Assembly: GCA_017999985.1 (NCBI GenBank)
Contig: JAGNKU010000001.1
Span: 487,276-551,275 of the forward strand
DNA length: 64,000 nucleotides
Origin: Phycisphaerae bacterium
GTDB taxonomy: Bacteria; Planctomycetota; Phycisphaerae; UBA1845; Fen-1342
Direction: 5' to 3'
Notes under the pieces: model-generated
Database searches by the model: none
Told to the model about the DNA's origin: nothing
Seen by the model: the letters and a program-made list of their open reading frames with translations, nothing else
Shown here: positions 7,650-16,237 of the stretch, in pieces
How positions within the stretch are numbered: position 1 is the first letter of the stretch
Layout of the letters: each line of letters opens with the position of its first letter
Program-made: the position numbers and the translations under genes

Positions 7650-9038
7650 TTACACCGTGACCTCCGCGACCTCGCGGCGCTGGAAGATCAGCCAGCCGGG
7701 CAGCAGCAACAGCAGCCCGCCATACAGAACTGTATGCGCGCTGCATGCGCCCAGCACGCCCAGCGAGATATACTCACCGTCCACCAGGTACTGCGCTCCG
7801 TTGTAGCGCACAAAATCCGGGAACGCCGCCCGCAGGAACGGCACCAGAAACGCACGCACGGATGGTCCCCAGGCGCCGTACGGGTCCGTGCCCGGCATAA
7901 TGACCTCCATGTTGGCCCCGATCGACTCCATCACGAACGGGAGCAACAGGCAGATCACGTAGAACGCGCTCGTGCACAGGCACGCCACCGGGAACGACAC
8001 GAACACGCCGAAGAACAGGCCGACCGCGCTCAGCAGCAGCAACTGGCACATGATCATGCCGAGGGCTTTGCTGAAATTGACCTCGAAGCTGCCGACCTTG
8101 TACAGCACCTGCAGCGAATCCTCGCCCTCGAAGTAGACCGAGGTGTTGACCTGCGGCGGATACGGGTTGACGACCTGGAGCACCAGCTCGCCGTTGCGCA
8201 CGACCGGCCCGGCGCGGACCAGGAACTGGTGCAGATCGCTGGAGTGTTCATCGGTCTCCCGCTGCGCCAGCGGCACCCCGGTCACCGGGTCGTGGATCAC
8301 CCACCCGATCCGCACGTTTTCGCCCGGCGGCAGCGGCAGGCCCCGCGCCTTGTAGCGGATCTGGAGCACGGTGTCCTCGCGTTCCGGCGCCGTGAGGTTC
8401 TTGAACTGGTAGAAGCGGTAGCCCCCCGGCTCGATGGTCCGCCACTGGCTGAGGAGCTCGGTGATGCGCGCATGCCGCGCGGCCGCTTCGCCGCTCTTGT
8501 CCAGGCCGCCCGAACGCAGGCGCTCCTGAATCTCCTTGGTAACCTGCTCGTCGATCTCGGCCAGCGGCACGACCGGCTTGGACGCGACCCGCGCGGTCCA
8601 GACCACGTCGCGGACCTGGAGCCGGTCGCGCTCGAACTGCTCCGGCCGCGCCGCGATGAACCGCGCGAAGCCGTAGATCGCCCCGCCGGCCAGCACCACG
8701 ATCAGCACGTTGAGCAGGTTCACGCCCAGCCACTTGCCGACCAGGATCTGAAACCGCGCGACCGGCTTGGTGACCACCAGGTGCAGCGAGCGTTCCTTGA
8801 TCTCGTTGGTGAGCGTCGCACAGGAAAAGAACACCGTCGCCAGGCTCAACAGCGCGCTCAACGCCCCCAGCGAGTAGGCCAGGAAATTCTGCAGCCGCCC
8901 CGTCAGCGTGTCGTCGCCGCGCAGCGCGAACGGCATGCGCAGCACCAAAAACACCAGCACGACCAGGAACACGAGCACGATGCGCATGCGAACACCTTCG
9001 GCAAACGTCAGCCGGGCGATCGCCAGGACGCGCCTCAT
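7650..9038 (-). CDS. ABC-2 type transporter permease with large extracytoplasmic domain
   Basis: Inner-membrane subunit of an ABC exporter, 462 residues. It opens with the typical RRVLAIARLTFAEGVR segment, then a first helix, and carries the family EIKERSLHLVVTKPVAR cytoplasmic loop that contacts the ATPase. A large soluble insert of about 200 residues (roughly 150-340) separates the second-third helices from the four C-terminal helices, as in NosY- or GldG-like permeases. The start overlaps the stop of the ATPase gene by four bases, so the two are translationally coupled. Cargo is unknown. Confidence 0.88.
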   Translation of the reverse strand: MRRVLAIARLTFAEGVRMRIVLVFLVVLVFLVLRMPFALRGDDTLTGRLQNFLAYSLGALSALLSLATVFFSCATLTNEIKERSLHLVVTKPVARFQILVGKWLGVNLLNVLIVVLAGGAIYGFARFIAARPEQFERDRLQVRDVVWTARVASKPVVPLAEIDEQVTKEIQERLRSGGLDKSGEAAARHARITELLSQWRTIEPGGYRFYQFKNLTAPEREDTVLQIRYKARGLPLPPGENVRIGWVIHDPVTGVPLAQRETDEHSSDLHQFLVRAGPVVRNGELVLQVVNPYPPQVNTSVYFEGEDSLQVLYKVGSFEVNFSKALGMIMCQLLLLSAVGLFFGVFVSFPVACLCTSAFYVICLLLPFVMESIGANMEVIMPGTDPYGAWGPSVRAFLVPFLRAAFPDFVRYNGAQYLVDGEYISLGVLGACSAHTVLYGGLLLLLPGWLIFQRREVAEVTV

Positions 9039-10219
9039 GTCCGCTCCTGCCGTTGCTCATCCCCGCCGGCCAGCTCGTCGAGCAGCCCGCGATCCACGTC
9101 GTCCAGCGCCGGCGGCGCGGCGGGCGTCGGCTCCCCGGCGGCCGGCGGCGGTGGCGCCGCGCGCGGTCCCGCAACCAGGTCGCCGAGCACGCCGGTATCC
9201 ACCCCGGCCGGTTCCGGCTCGCGCGCCCGCGGCGCGGGCGCGGCCGGCGCCGGCACGGGCTCCGTTCGCAGCAGCGACTCGATGACCGCCTTGCCTTCCT
9301 GCTCGGCCCCGAGGAAACCCGCAATCTCGCCCGCCGGCGCGCTGCCCGCGGTCTCCATGTGCTGCTCGCGCGCCCGCTCCACGATGCGCAGGAAGAGCGC
9401 TTCCAGCCGGTCGCGCGGCGTCGAGATCTCCAGCTTCTTGCCCGCCCGCTGCTCGACCAGCCGCGTCAGCTCCGCCAGCGTGTCCTGATCGAGCCGTTCA
9501 CACGTCATCTGCAGCATGTCCCGGCGGCTGAGAATGTCCTCCAGCCGCCCGGTCTCCTGGGCCCGCCCACCGTACAGGATCGTCACGCGGTCGCAGACTT
9601 CCTCCACGTCCGCGAGCAGGTGGCTCGAGAGCAGAATCGTCTTCTGGTACACGCGGCCCAACCGCAGAATGATGTCCTTCACCAGCTTCGAGCCGATCGG
9701 GTCGAGACCGCTGGTCGGCTCGTCCAGGATCAGCAGGTCGGGATCGTTGATCAGCGCCTGCGCCAGCCCGATCCGCCGGGCCATGCCTTTCGAGTACTCG
9801 CCCACCGGCCGGCGGGCCGCCGAGCGCAGCCCGACCATTTCGAGCAATTCCTCCGTGCGGCGGCGGCGGTCGCGGCGGTCGAGCCGGAAAAGCGTGCCGT
9901 AATAGTCGAGCGTCTCGCGCGCGTTCAGGAAACGGTAGAGGTACGACTCCTCGGGCAGGTAGCCGATGCGGGTCTTGGTGCGCACGTCATCCGGCGGGCG
10001 GCCGAAAACGGTGATGCGGCCGCGCGTGGGATAGAGCAGGCCGAGCAGCATCTTGATGGTCGTGCTCTTGCCGGAGCCGTTGGGGCCGAGCAGGCCGAAG
10101 ACCTCGCCGGGGTAGATCTCCAGGTCGAAGTCGCTGACCGCGCGGACGCGCGCCCGGCGCCAGAAGTCCTTGAAGACCTTGGTCAGGCCGATGGCCTTGA
10201 TGACGGGTGGCGTACTCAC
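9035..10219 (-). CDS. ABC transporter ATP-binding protein with C-terminal extension
   Basis: Cytoplasmic ATPase of an ABC-2 exporter, 394 residues. Walker A is GPNGSGKST near residue 45, the Q-loop region is GYLPEE, the signature is EYSKGMARRIGLAQ and Walker B is LLILDEPTSGLDP; the switch His is in SSHLLADVEE. After the roughly 230-residue nucleotide-binding domain comes a long Ala/Pro/Glu-rich tail of about 150 residues that is unusual for this family. A GTG at 10219 with AGGA upstream is preferred over the GTG at 10231. It overlaps the permease start by four bases and follows the HflK-like gene by 39. Confidence 0.93.
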   Translation of the reverse strand: MSTPPVIKAIGLTKVFKDFWRRARVRAVSDFDLEIYPGEVFGLLGPNGSGKSTTIKMLLGLLYPTRGRITVFGRPPDDVRTKTRIGYLPEESYLYRFLNARETLDYYGTLFRLDRRDRRRRTEELLEMVGLRSAARRPVGEYSKGMARRIGLAQALINDPDLLILDEPTSGLDPIGSKLVKDIILRLGRVYQKTILLSSHLLADVEEVCDRVTILYGGRAQETGRLEDILSRRDMLQMTCERLDQDTLAELTRLVEQRAGKKLEISTPRDRLEALFLRIVERAREQHMETAGSAPAGEIAGFLGAEQEGKAVIESLLRTEPVPAPAAPAPRAREPEPAGVDTGVLGDLVAGPRAAPPPPAAGEPTPAAPPALDDVDRGLLDELAGGDEQRQERT

Positions 10220-10258
10220 GGTGTTCCTCACACGGGTGGTGGGCCGCGCGGGCCCGCG

Positions 10259-11530
10259 TCACTGCCGCTTCAGAGCGCGCTGCTCCTGGAGTTCGAGCTG
10301 CCGCTGCACGTCGCTCTTCACGTGGATTTCGAGTTCGCGCGTCTCCGGAACGAAGATGATCTCGTTCTCGGGGCGCCCCAGCAGGTCGGCCCGCATCTGC
10401 GCCCAGCGATCCAGCAGCGTGATACGCGGCTGCACCGCCCGCTGGGCAAGGTAGTCGGTAAACTCCTTGAACTCGCTGCGCAAGCTCTCGTTGACCCGGT
10501 CGGCCCGGGCCACGGCCTCGCTCAACTTGACGGCCACCTGCCCGGCACCATTCCGGCGGGCCGCATCCAGCACGGCGTTGATCTCCGCCAACTGCACCTG
10601 CAGCTCCGTGTCACTTGCCCCGGCCAACTGCGCGTCGCCGTAGCGCGTAATCTTCTCCAGCAATTCCGGGTACTTGTCGCCGGCGGCCTGGTTGAGGACC
10701 TGGGTGGCCTCCTCCTCGGCACGTTCCTGGAGGCTCAGCCGCTCGTTCTCGGCCCGCACGACGTCCACGAACGCCTCGCGTACAGCACCGGGCTCGATCG
10801 TGTTGGCGACCACTTGCACGACCTGCACGCCGGTGTTCAGGTTGTCCAGCGACTGCTGCAGCCGGCGCTGCACGCTCTGGCGGACGTCATCGAGGGCGGT
10901 GCGCGTGACCTGCTCGATCGTGCGCCCCGCGACCTCGCGGATCACCGCGGTCTCGGTCAGGCGCTTCAGCAGGGGGGTGAAGTCCGCGGGCCGCTCGCCG
11001 ACGTGCTGCACGAAGAGCGCGGCGTCATCGATGCGATATTGCACCTCCCAGCGCCCGTGCGAGAGGTTGCGGTCGCCGGTCAGCATGGCCCCGTCCGTGC
11101 CGGGGTTCAGCTCGCCGGACAGGCGGACGATTGCTGCGAGGTCCTTCGTCGTGGCCGCCTCTTCATGGCTGAACAGGAACGTCGTAATCGTCTCTTCCAG
11201 GACCTGCCCGGTGATGACGTACTTGCGGTCGAACGGATCGGGCAGCGCGAGGTGCCAGCCCTGGGCGAAGATCGGGGTGCGGCCGCGTTCGCTGTCGGTG
11301 AGCCGCAGCTCACCGAACCGCGCCACGAGGCCCTGCTCGCCCGGCTGCACGCGAAACAGGCCCGACAGGATGTACAGCACCACCAGGACGACCATCAGCA
11401 CGCGCAGGATGTTGAAGCTGGCGCGCAGCGCGCGGACCAGCGACTCCTGCGCGGGATCACTGGGGCGCGGCGCGGGCAGACCGGTCGGCTCGGGGCCGTG
11501 TACATGCGCGTGGGTCGGATCGCTGCTCAT
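10259..11530 (-). CDS. SPFH-domain membrane protein, HflK-like
   Basis: A 423-residue stomatin/prohibitin-family protein. A His/Pro-rich N-terminus is followed by one transmembrane helix (FNILRVLMVVLVVLYILSG) and then the SPFH domain beginning FRVQPGEQGLVARFGE. A charged, Gln/Glu-rich coiled-coil fills the C-terminal half. Known HflK/HflC pairs form a large cage around the FtsH protease in the inner membrane; here no ftsH is in the window. The ATG overlaps the stop of the HflC-like gene by four bases. The next gene downstream is the ABC ATPase, an unusual neighbour for HflK. Confidence 0.87.
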   Translation of the reverse strand: MSSDPTHAHVHGPEPTGLPAPRPSDPAQESLVRALRASFNILRVLMVVLVVLYILSGLFRVQPGEQGLVARFGELRLTDSERGRTPIFAQGWHLALPDPFDRKYVITGQVLEETITTFLFSHEEAATTKDLAAIVRLSGELNPGTDGAMLTGDRNLSHGRWEVQYRIDDAALFVQHVGERPADFTPLLKRLTETAVIREVAGRTIEQVTRTALDDVRQSVQRRLQQSLDNLNTGVQVVQVVANTIEPGAVREAFVDVVRAENERLSLQERAEEEATQVLNQAAGDKYPELLEKITRYGDAQLAGASDTELQVQLAEINAVLDAARRNGAGQVAVKLSEAVARADRVNESLRSEFKEFTDYLAQRAVQPRITLLDRWAQMRADLLGRPENEIIFVPETRELEIHVKSDVQRQLELQEQRALKRQ

Positions 11531-12462
11531 TGCCCCGGCCTCCCGTCCGTCGGCTGGCTGGTCGCCGCCACCGGCGGCCGCACGAACGGCTCAAATAGCG
11601 GCGAGCGTTCATCCAGGAAGAACGTGGTTTTCTGCGCCAGCGATTGCTTGAGCGCGTCCAGCCAGCGCAGCCACTCGAAGAACTCGCGGTCCTCGGGCGC
11701 GATCATGGCCAGGATACGCGTGCTGGCCTGGATGCCGGCCGACTCGATCTCCTTCGCCCGCCGGTCGGCAAACGCGAGGATCTGCATGGCGCTGGCCTCG
11801 GCGCGGGCCTTGATGCCTTCGGCGCGCGACTTGCCTTCCTGGCGGTAGCGGGCGGCAAGCTTGTTGCGCTCCTGTCGCATGCTCTCGAAGACCTGCTGCG
11901 TCGCCTCCTTGGGCAGCGAGATACGCTGGAAGCCGATCTGGGTCACATCAATGCCGTAATCGGCCAGCAATTCCGCCCGGGCCCCGTCCAGCATCTGCTG
12001 GAGCAGCCGCGTGTAGCTCGCTTCCTTCTGCTGCTGGTCCAGGTTCACGAAGTCGGCCAGCGTGCTTTGTCCGATGACCGCGGCCTGCGACTGGGCCAGC
12101 CGCGGGCGCATGCGGTTCTCCGCCTCCTTGACCGTCCGGACCCGCGTGTAAAACTTCAACGGGTCCGCAATCGTCCACACGGCGTAGGACCCGACGATCA
12201 GGTTCTTGCCGTCGACCGTCTTGATCTCCGTCTCCGGCGTGTCCAGCGTGCGCAGCCGGATGTCGTAGGTCTCGATCGAGTCGATCAGCGGCCAGCGGAA
12301 CTTCAGGCCGGGCTCGCGGATGATGCTGTTCTCATCCGCTTTCCCCAGCCGAACCTTCACCGCCACCTCACTGAAATTCACCTGATACGTGCAGGCGAAG
12401 AACACGAGGATGCCCACCACCAGGAGGGCGATGAACAGGTTGAACAGTGATTGCTTGCTCAT
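11527..12462 (-). CDS. hflC: SPFH-domain membrane protein, HflC-like
   Basis: A 311-residue HflC-type protein with an N-terminal helix (LFNLFIALLVVGILVFFA), then an SPFH domain: VNFSEVAVKVRLGK, GLKFRWPLIDSIETYD and DGKNLIVGSYAVW. The typical HflC block IDVTQIGFQRISLP and the RQEGKSRAEGIKARA coiled segment follow. In E. coli HflC pairs with HflK to modulate FtsH. GAGGAG stands before the ATG. The gene is in the centre of a three-SPFH run, 57 bases after the large SPFH gene and overlapping the HflK-like gene by four. Confidence 0.9.
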   Translation of the reverse strand: MSKQSLFNLFIALLVVGILVFFACTYQVNFSEVAVKVRLGKADENSIIREPGLKFRWPLIDSIETYDIRLRTLDTPETEIKTVDGKNLIVGSYAVWTIADPLKFYTRVRTVKEAENRMRPRLAQSQAAVIGQSTLADFVNLDQQQKEASYTRLLQQMLDGARAELLADYGIDVTQIGFQRISLPKEATQQVFESMRQERNKLAARYRQEGKSRAEGIKARAEASAMQILAFADRRAKEIESAGIQASTRILAMIAPEDREFFEWLRWLDALKQSLAQKTTFFLDERSPLFEPFVRPPVAATSQPTDGRPGQ

Positions 12463-12519
12463 GATGGCTCCTCGCGGCGCTCCGCCGCACCCGCGGCGGG
12501 AGCCGTTCGTACCTCGAAT

Positions 12520-15000
12520 CTAGCGCTTGCGGTCCGGAGCGATGTCCTGCGGCTGCAACTGCGGCTGATCTTCTGAGATAAAACGCACGCGCACGGTCCG
12601 ACCGCCGGGGTCGAACGCCAGGAAATACTTCCGGGCATCCTTCAGCCCGTTTACGAGCACCTCCGCCAGCCGCCGGGTCTTGTAGACGCTCGGGGCCGTG
12701 TAGTACGCGGTGCGCTCGTTCTGCAGCTCGATGACGTCCCGCGCGGCCGTCATCTCCTTCGTCCAGCGCGCGGCCAGCGCCTTGGCCAGCGCCACGGCCG
12801 CCTCGCCTTCCAGACGTGCCAGCGTGAAGTCCTGCGCCAGCTGCTCTTCCCAGTAGTCCCGCGCCAGGCGCGCCTCGGTCGCCCGCAGCAGGGCCGCCGC
12901 CAGCTCGGGCGACAGCCGGGTCGCCGCTTCGCTGCGCACCGGCGCGACCGCCGCCTCCAGCGCCGCGGCCGCCGCCTGCTCGTCCCGTGCCGCCTGCGTT
13001 ACCGCCACGGCCGCCGCGCGCCGTTCTTCCAGCGTGCGCCCCAGCCCCAGCTCGAAATCCTGCTCAATCTCGCGCTGCCGCTCGAGGGCCTGCGCGTGCT
13101 GCGCCACGGCGGCAATGTGCGCCTCGAACAGCCCGGCCTGCGCTTTCAGCCGCTCGACGTAGTGCGCCACCACGGCCGGGTCCCCCCGACCCAGCTTCTG
13201 TTCGGCTTCGTTGACGGTCTCGCTTGCCTGGCGGTTCCGCTCGACCGCGTTGGACAGCCGGCGGGCCCGCTGCGCGTCGCCGGCCACTTTCGACAGGCGC
13301 TCGTTTTCCGTCACGAGCGCCGTGCGCACGTCCGCCACGCTCTGCTGCTGGGCCGTCACCACGCCGCGATACGCTTCCGCAACGGCCTTCTCTGGATGCA
13401 CATTCGTCACCCCGACGTAGACGACCGCGAGACCCAGCTCGCGCACCCGCCGGTCGATCCGCTCACGCAGGATCCTGCCGATCTCGCTGAGCTCGCGGCC
13501 CAGCAAGCCGTCCACCGTCGTGCCCGCCGCAAAGCTGCTCACCTCCTCCCAGGCCATGTCGCGCAGGGTCTGGTCCGGGTTCACCATCCGTTGCGTGAAC
13601 TCGGCCAGCCGCTCGGCCTGGATCCGGTATTGCACGGCCACATCCATGCGCACCAGGTTGACCGGCGAATCCTTAGCGCCGGTCGGCGTTTCCGCGACCG
13701 GCTGCGTCGCGGGCACCTCGCCGTCCAGCAGCGACCGCGGCGGCGGACAGGTCAGGAAATCGAAATGCGTCTGGCCGAGGTGCTTCTCGTCGGTCCAGAG
13801 CTGGACGGTCATCGCGTCGGTGTAATCCGGCTCCCCCGCGAGCAACTGAAAGCCGACGTTGATCTGGTGCAGTTGCCCGGTGTTGTACGCTCGCGTCCGA
13901 TCGATCGGCCACGGCAACTTGAAATGCAGGCCCGGCTGATAGGGCGCCTCAGCATTCAGTTGCCGCCCCCAGCGCTCGATGATCACGTGCTCGTAGGGCT
14001 GCACGATCACGATGCACGTCAGCAGCCATAGCGCCACCGCCCCCACCAGCGCCATCGGCACGAAGGTCCGCTGCAGAAGCTGGTAGAACCAGGTCTGCGA
14101 AACCTGGAAACCGAACTGGTAGTTGATGGCGTCCGCGATGGACGACGCGATCCCGCCCGGCTCCGCGAACAGCCCCAGCAGCCGGCTGTCGAAGCACGCC
14201 CGCGGCTCCACGCCCGGCGCCCGCGGACGATAGATATCGAGCACGAAGTTGATGAGCGTCTCGAACGCCAACACCACCATCAGGCTCGGAATCACGTACG
14301 CCAGCACGTGCTCCCAGGCGGCGACGCCCGCGTACAGCTGCACGCCCAGGCACACCAGCAGCGCCATCGTTACCAGGGCGTTGCCCAGCATGTACGAACC
14401 GCAGCCGCGCAGGAGCTGCCACTCACGGACCCGCCCCATGCCGGAGGCATAGCGCGAGAACAGAAATACGCCCAGCATCACCACCGCGAGAATGACCAGC
14501 GCGATCGGGATGTTGACGACCGTCGGCCAGCCCTCGCCGCCGATGGTCAGCCCGGGCGCCCGGACCCCGCCCACGACCCGCCCCACTGCCAGCTTCCGCC
14601 AGATCAGGATCCCCATCACTGCCAGGTACAGGGCCGACACCAGCCCGAAGACCGGTACCAGCCAGCGCTGCATCCACTGCAGGCGCGCCTCCGCCACGCG
14701 GAACCCCAGCCCGGCTGCGCCTTCCGCGCCAAACAGGGCCTCGCCGCCGCCCGTGGCCTGACGCTCGCGGCGCAGCTCCTCGAGATCGAGGGCTTCGAGC
14801 GCCGCCAGCTCCCGCTGCCGAAAAACCAGCAGCGCGACGAACCAGAGCGGCACGCCACCGAGCAGGTACCACGCCACCTGGTACGTGGCCACGGAGTGAG
14901 TCGTCAGCGCCAGCGCCAGCACGCCGCCCGTGGCGACAAGCTGGATGACGAGGCCGCCCAGACTGGCCCGGCGGCTACGGGTATGCAGGGTCTCGGTCAC
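12520..15000 (-). CDS. Large polytopic SPFH-domain protein (HflK-like fused to membrane domain)
   Basis: An 826-residue protein. The first 340 or so residues hold about seven or eight predicted helices with Arg-rich linkers. The last helix (ALWLLTCIVIVQPYEHVI) leads straight into an SPFH domain (IIERWGRQLN, GLHFKLPWPIDRTRAYN) and then a long coiled-coil region (about 560-770) rich in Ala, Arg and Glu. Standard HflK has one helix and about 420 residues, so the N-terminal membrane domain is an extra. A GTG at 15000 with AGAGG six bases upstream is a better start than the in-frame codon at 15081. It is the first gene of the six-gene run. Confidence 0.83.
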   Translation of the reverse strand: MTETLHTRSRRASLGGLVIQLVATGGVLALALTTHSVATYQVAWYLLGGVPLWFVALLVFRQRELAALEALDLEELRRERQATGGGEALFGAEGAAGLGFRVAEARLQWMQRWLVPVFGLVSALYLAVMGILIWRKLAVGRVVGGVRAPGLTIGGEGWPTVVNIPIALVILAVVMLGVFLFSRYASGMGRVREWQLLRGCGSYMLGNALVTMALLVCLGVQLYAGVAAWEHVLAYVIPSLMVVLAFETLINFVLDIYRPRAPGVEPRACFDSRLLGLFAEPGGIASSIADAINYQFGFQVSQTWFYQLLQRTFVPMALVGAVALWLLTCIVIVQPYEHVIIERWGRQLNAEAPYQPGLHFKLPWPIDRTRAYNTGQLHQINVGFQLLAGEPDYTDAMTVQLWTDEKHLGQTHFDFLTCPPPRSLLDGEVPATQPVAETPTGAKDSPVNLVRMDVAVQYRIQAERLAEFTQRMVNPDQTLRDMAWEEVSSFAAGTTVDGLLGRELSEIGRILRERIDRRVRELGLAVVYVGVTNVHPEKAVAEAYRGVVTAQQQSVADVRTALVTENERLSKVAGDAQRARRLSNAVERNRQASETVNEAEQKLGRGDPAVVAHYVERLKAQAGLFEAHIAAVAQHAQALERQREIEQDFELGLGRTLEERRAAAVAVTQAARDEQAAAAALEAAVAPVRSEAATRLSPELAAALLRATEARLARDYWEEQLAQDFTLARLEGEAAVALAKALAARWTKEMTAARDVIELQNERTAYYTAPSVYKTRRLAEVLVNGLKDARKYFLAFDPGGRTVRVRFISEDQPQLQPQDIAPDRKR

Positions 15001-15137
15001 GACGCACCTCTGTGAAAGACCAGCGAACCGGCCCGCGCGCCGGGCGTAACGTTCCTTGTTCGGCGGCGCAAAGCCGGGCATAATGGCGGACGCGCGGGCC
15101 GCAGGTAAGCGGTCCGGCCGCCAGTCGTTGCGAACCG

Positions 15138-16127
15138 GTGCTCAACTTGGCCAAGCTCCTCGCCATCGCCCAGAATACGTTCATCGAGACGATCCGCCAG
15201 CCGATCTACGGCGTGCTGATGTGGGTCGCCGCCGGGCTGCTCATGCTGAACCCGAGCCTGGCCGGCTTCTCGCTCGAAAACAATGAGGGCGACATCAAGA
15301 TCGTCAAGGACGTGGGCCTGGCCACGCTGTTGCTGTACGGGCTGCTGGCCAGCGTCTTCAGCGCCACCAGCGTCATCACGCGGGAAATCGAATCGCACAC
15401 GGTGCTGACCGTCGTCTCCAAGCCGGTCCCCCGCCCGCTCTTCCTGCTTGGCAAGTATCTCGGCGTATGCGCGGCCGTGCTGGTCGGCTACTACTTCCTC
15501 TGCCTGGTGTTCCTGATGACCGTCCGGCACGGCACGATGGCTATGGCCTCCGACCCGTTCGACATGCCCGTGCTGTTGTTCTCCGGTCTGGCGATCTTCA
15601 TCAGCCTGGTCGCCGCCACGTTCGGCAATTACGTCTACGGCTGGCACTTCCCGGCAGCCCTCACCGCGTGGGTCGTGTCGCTCGGCACCGTCGCACTCGT
15701 CGCCGTCCTGTTCATCTCGAAGAAATGGGAGCCGCAATCCCCCGGTACCGATTTCGGCGACATGCAGATGGTCTACGCGATTGCGCTGACCTTCTGCGGC
15801 GTGCTGATCCTGACGGCCTTTGCCGTCACGCTGGCCACACGCTTCAGCCAGGTGATGACCCTCTTCTTCTGTGCCGTGGTCTACGTCCTGGGCCTGTTGT
15901 CCGACCACTTCCTCGGCCAGCCCGCCATGGCCGGCACGGCGTGGGTCTACACGGTCCTCTACGCCATCGTCCCGAACTTCCAGTTCTTCTGGGCCGGCGA
16001 CGCGCTGACGCAGCAGCAGATCATCCCCGCGACCCAGGTAGCCCAAGTCGCCGCCTACGCCGCGCTCTACTCGCTCGGCGTACTGGGCCTGGGCGTCACC
16101 CTGTTTGAAACCCGCGAAGTCGGCTGA
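15138..16127 (+). CDS. ABC-2 type transporter permease (second)
   Basis: A 329-residue inner-membrane permease transcribed divergently from the SPFH run. It begins LAKLLAIAQNTFIETIRQ and has the family coupling loop TREIESHTVLTVVSKPVPRP between the second and third helices; six or so helices are visible. It resembles the other permease at 7650 in plan but lacks the large soluble insert. There is no ATPase next to it on the same strand, so it may share the ATPase encoded at 9035. The start is a GTG at 15138; CATAAT lies in the divergent spacer as a possible -10. Confidence 0.86.
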   Translation: MLNLAKLLAIAQNTFIETIRQPIYGVLMWVAAGLLMLNPSLAGFSLENNEGDIKIVKDVGLATLLLYGLLASVFSATSVITREIESHTVLTVVSKPVPRPLFLLGKYLGVCAAVLVGYYFLCLVFLMTVRHGTMAMASDPFDMPVLLFSGLAIFISLVAATFGNYVYGWHFPAALTAWVVSLGTVALVAVLFISKKWEPQSPGTDFGDMQMVYAIALTFCGVLILTAFAVTLATRFSQVMTLFFCAVVYVLGLLSDHFLGQPAMAGTAWVYTVLYAIVPNFQFFWAGDALTQQQIIPATQVAQVAAYAALYSLGVLGLGVTLFETREVG

Positions 16128-16237
16128 CGCACGGTCCGGAAATTCGCGCCATGCCGCGGTTCGGCGGGCCCCGGCCACACCTGTCGCCGCCAGAACCACG
16201 CCGTCGGATGTCAGTGCTGGTGGAAAGCGGTTCGTCA

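Noticed and set aside
5387-7660. A 757-residue open frame on the plus strand opposite the 738-residue protein gene
   Set aside because: It is Arg/Gln/His-rich antisense shadow with no family motif or ribosome site; the minus-strand protein has the signal helix and operon position.
9053-11848. A 931-residue plus-strand frame opposite the ABC ATPase and HflK-like genes
   Set aside because: Its composition is that of a codon-mirror of the real genes on the other strand, and it crosses three gene boundaries.
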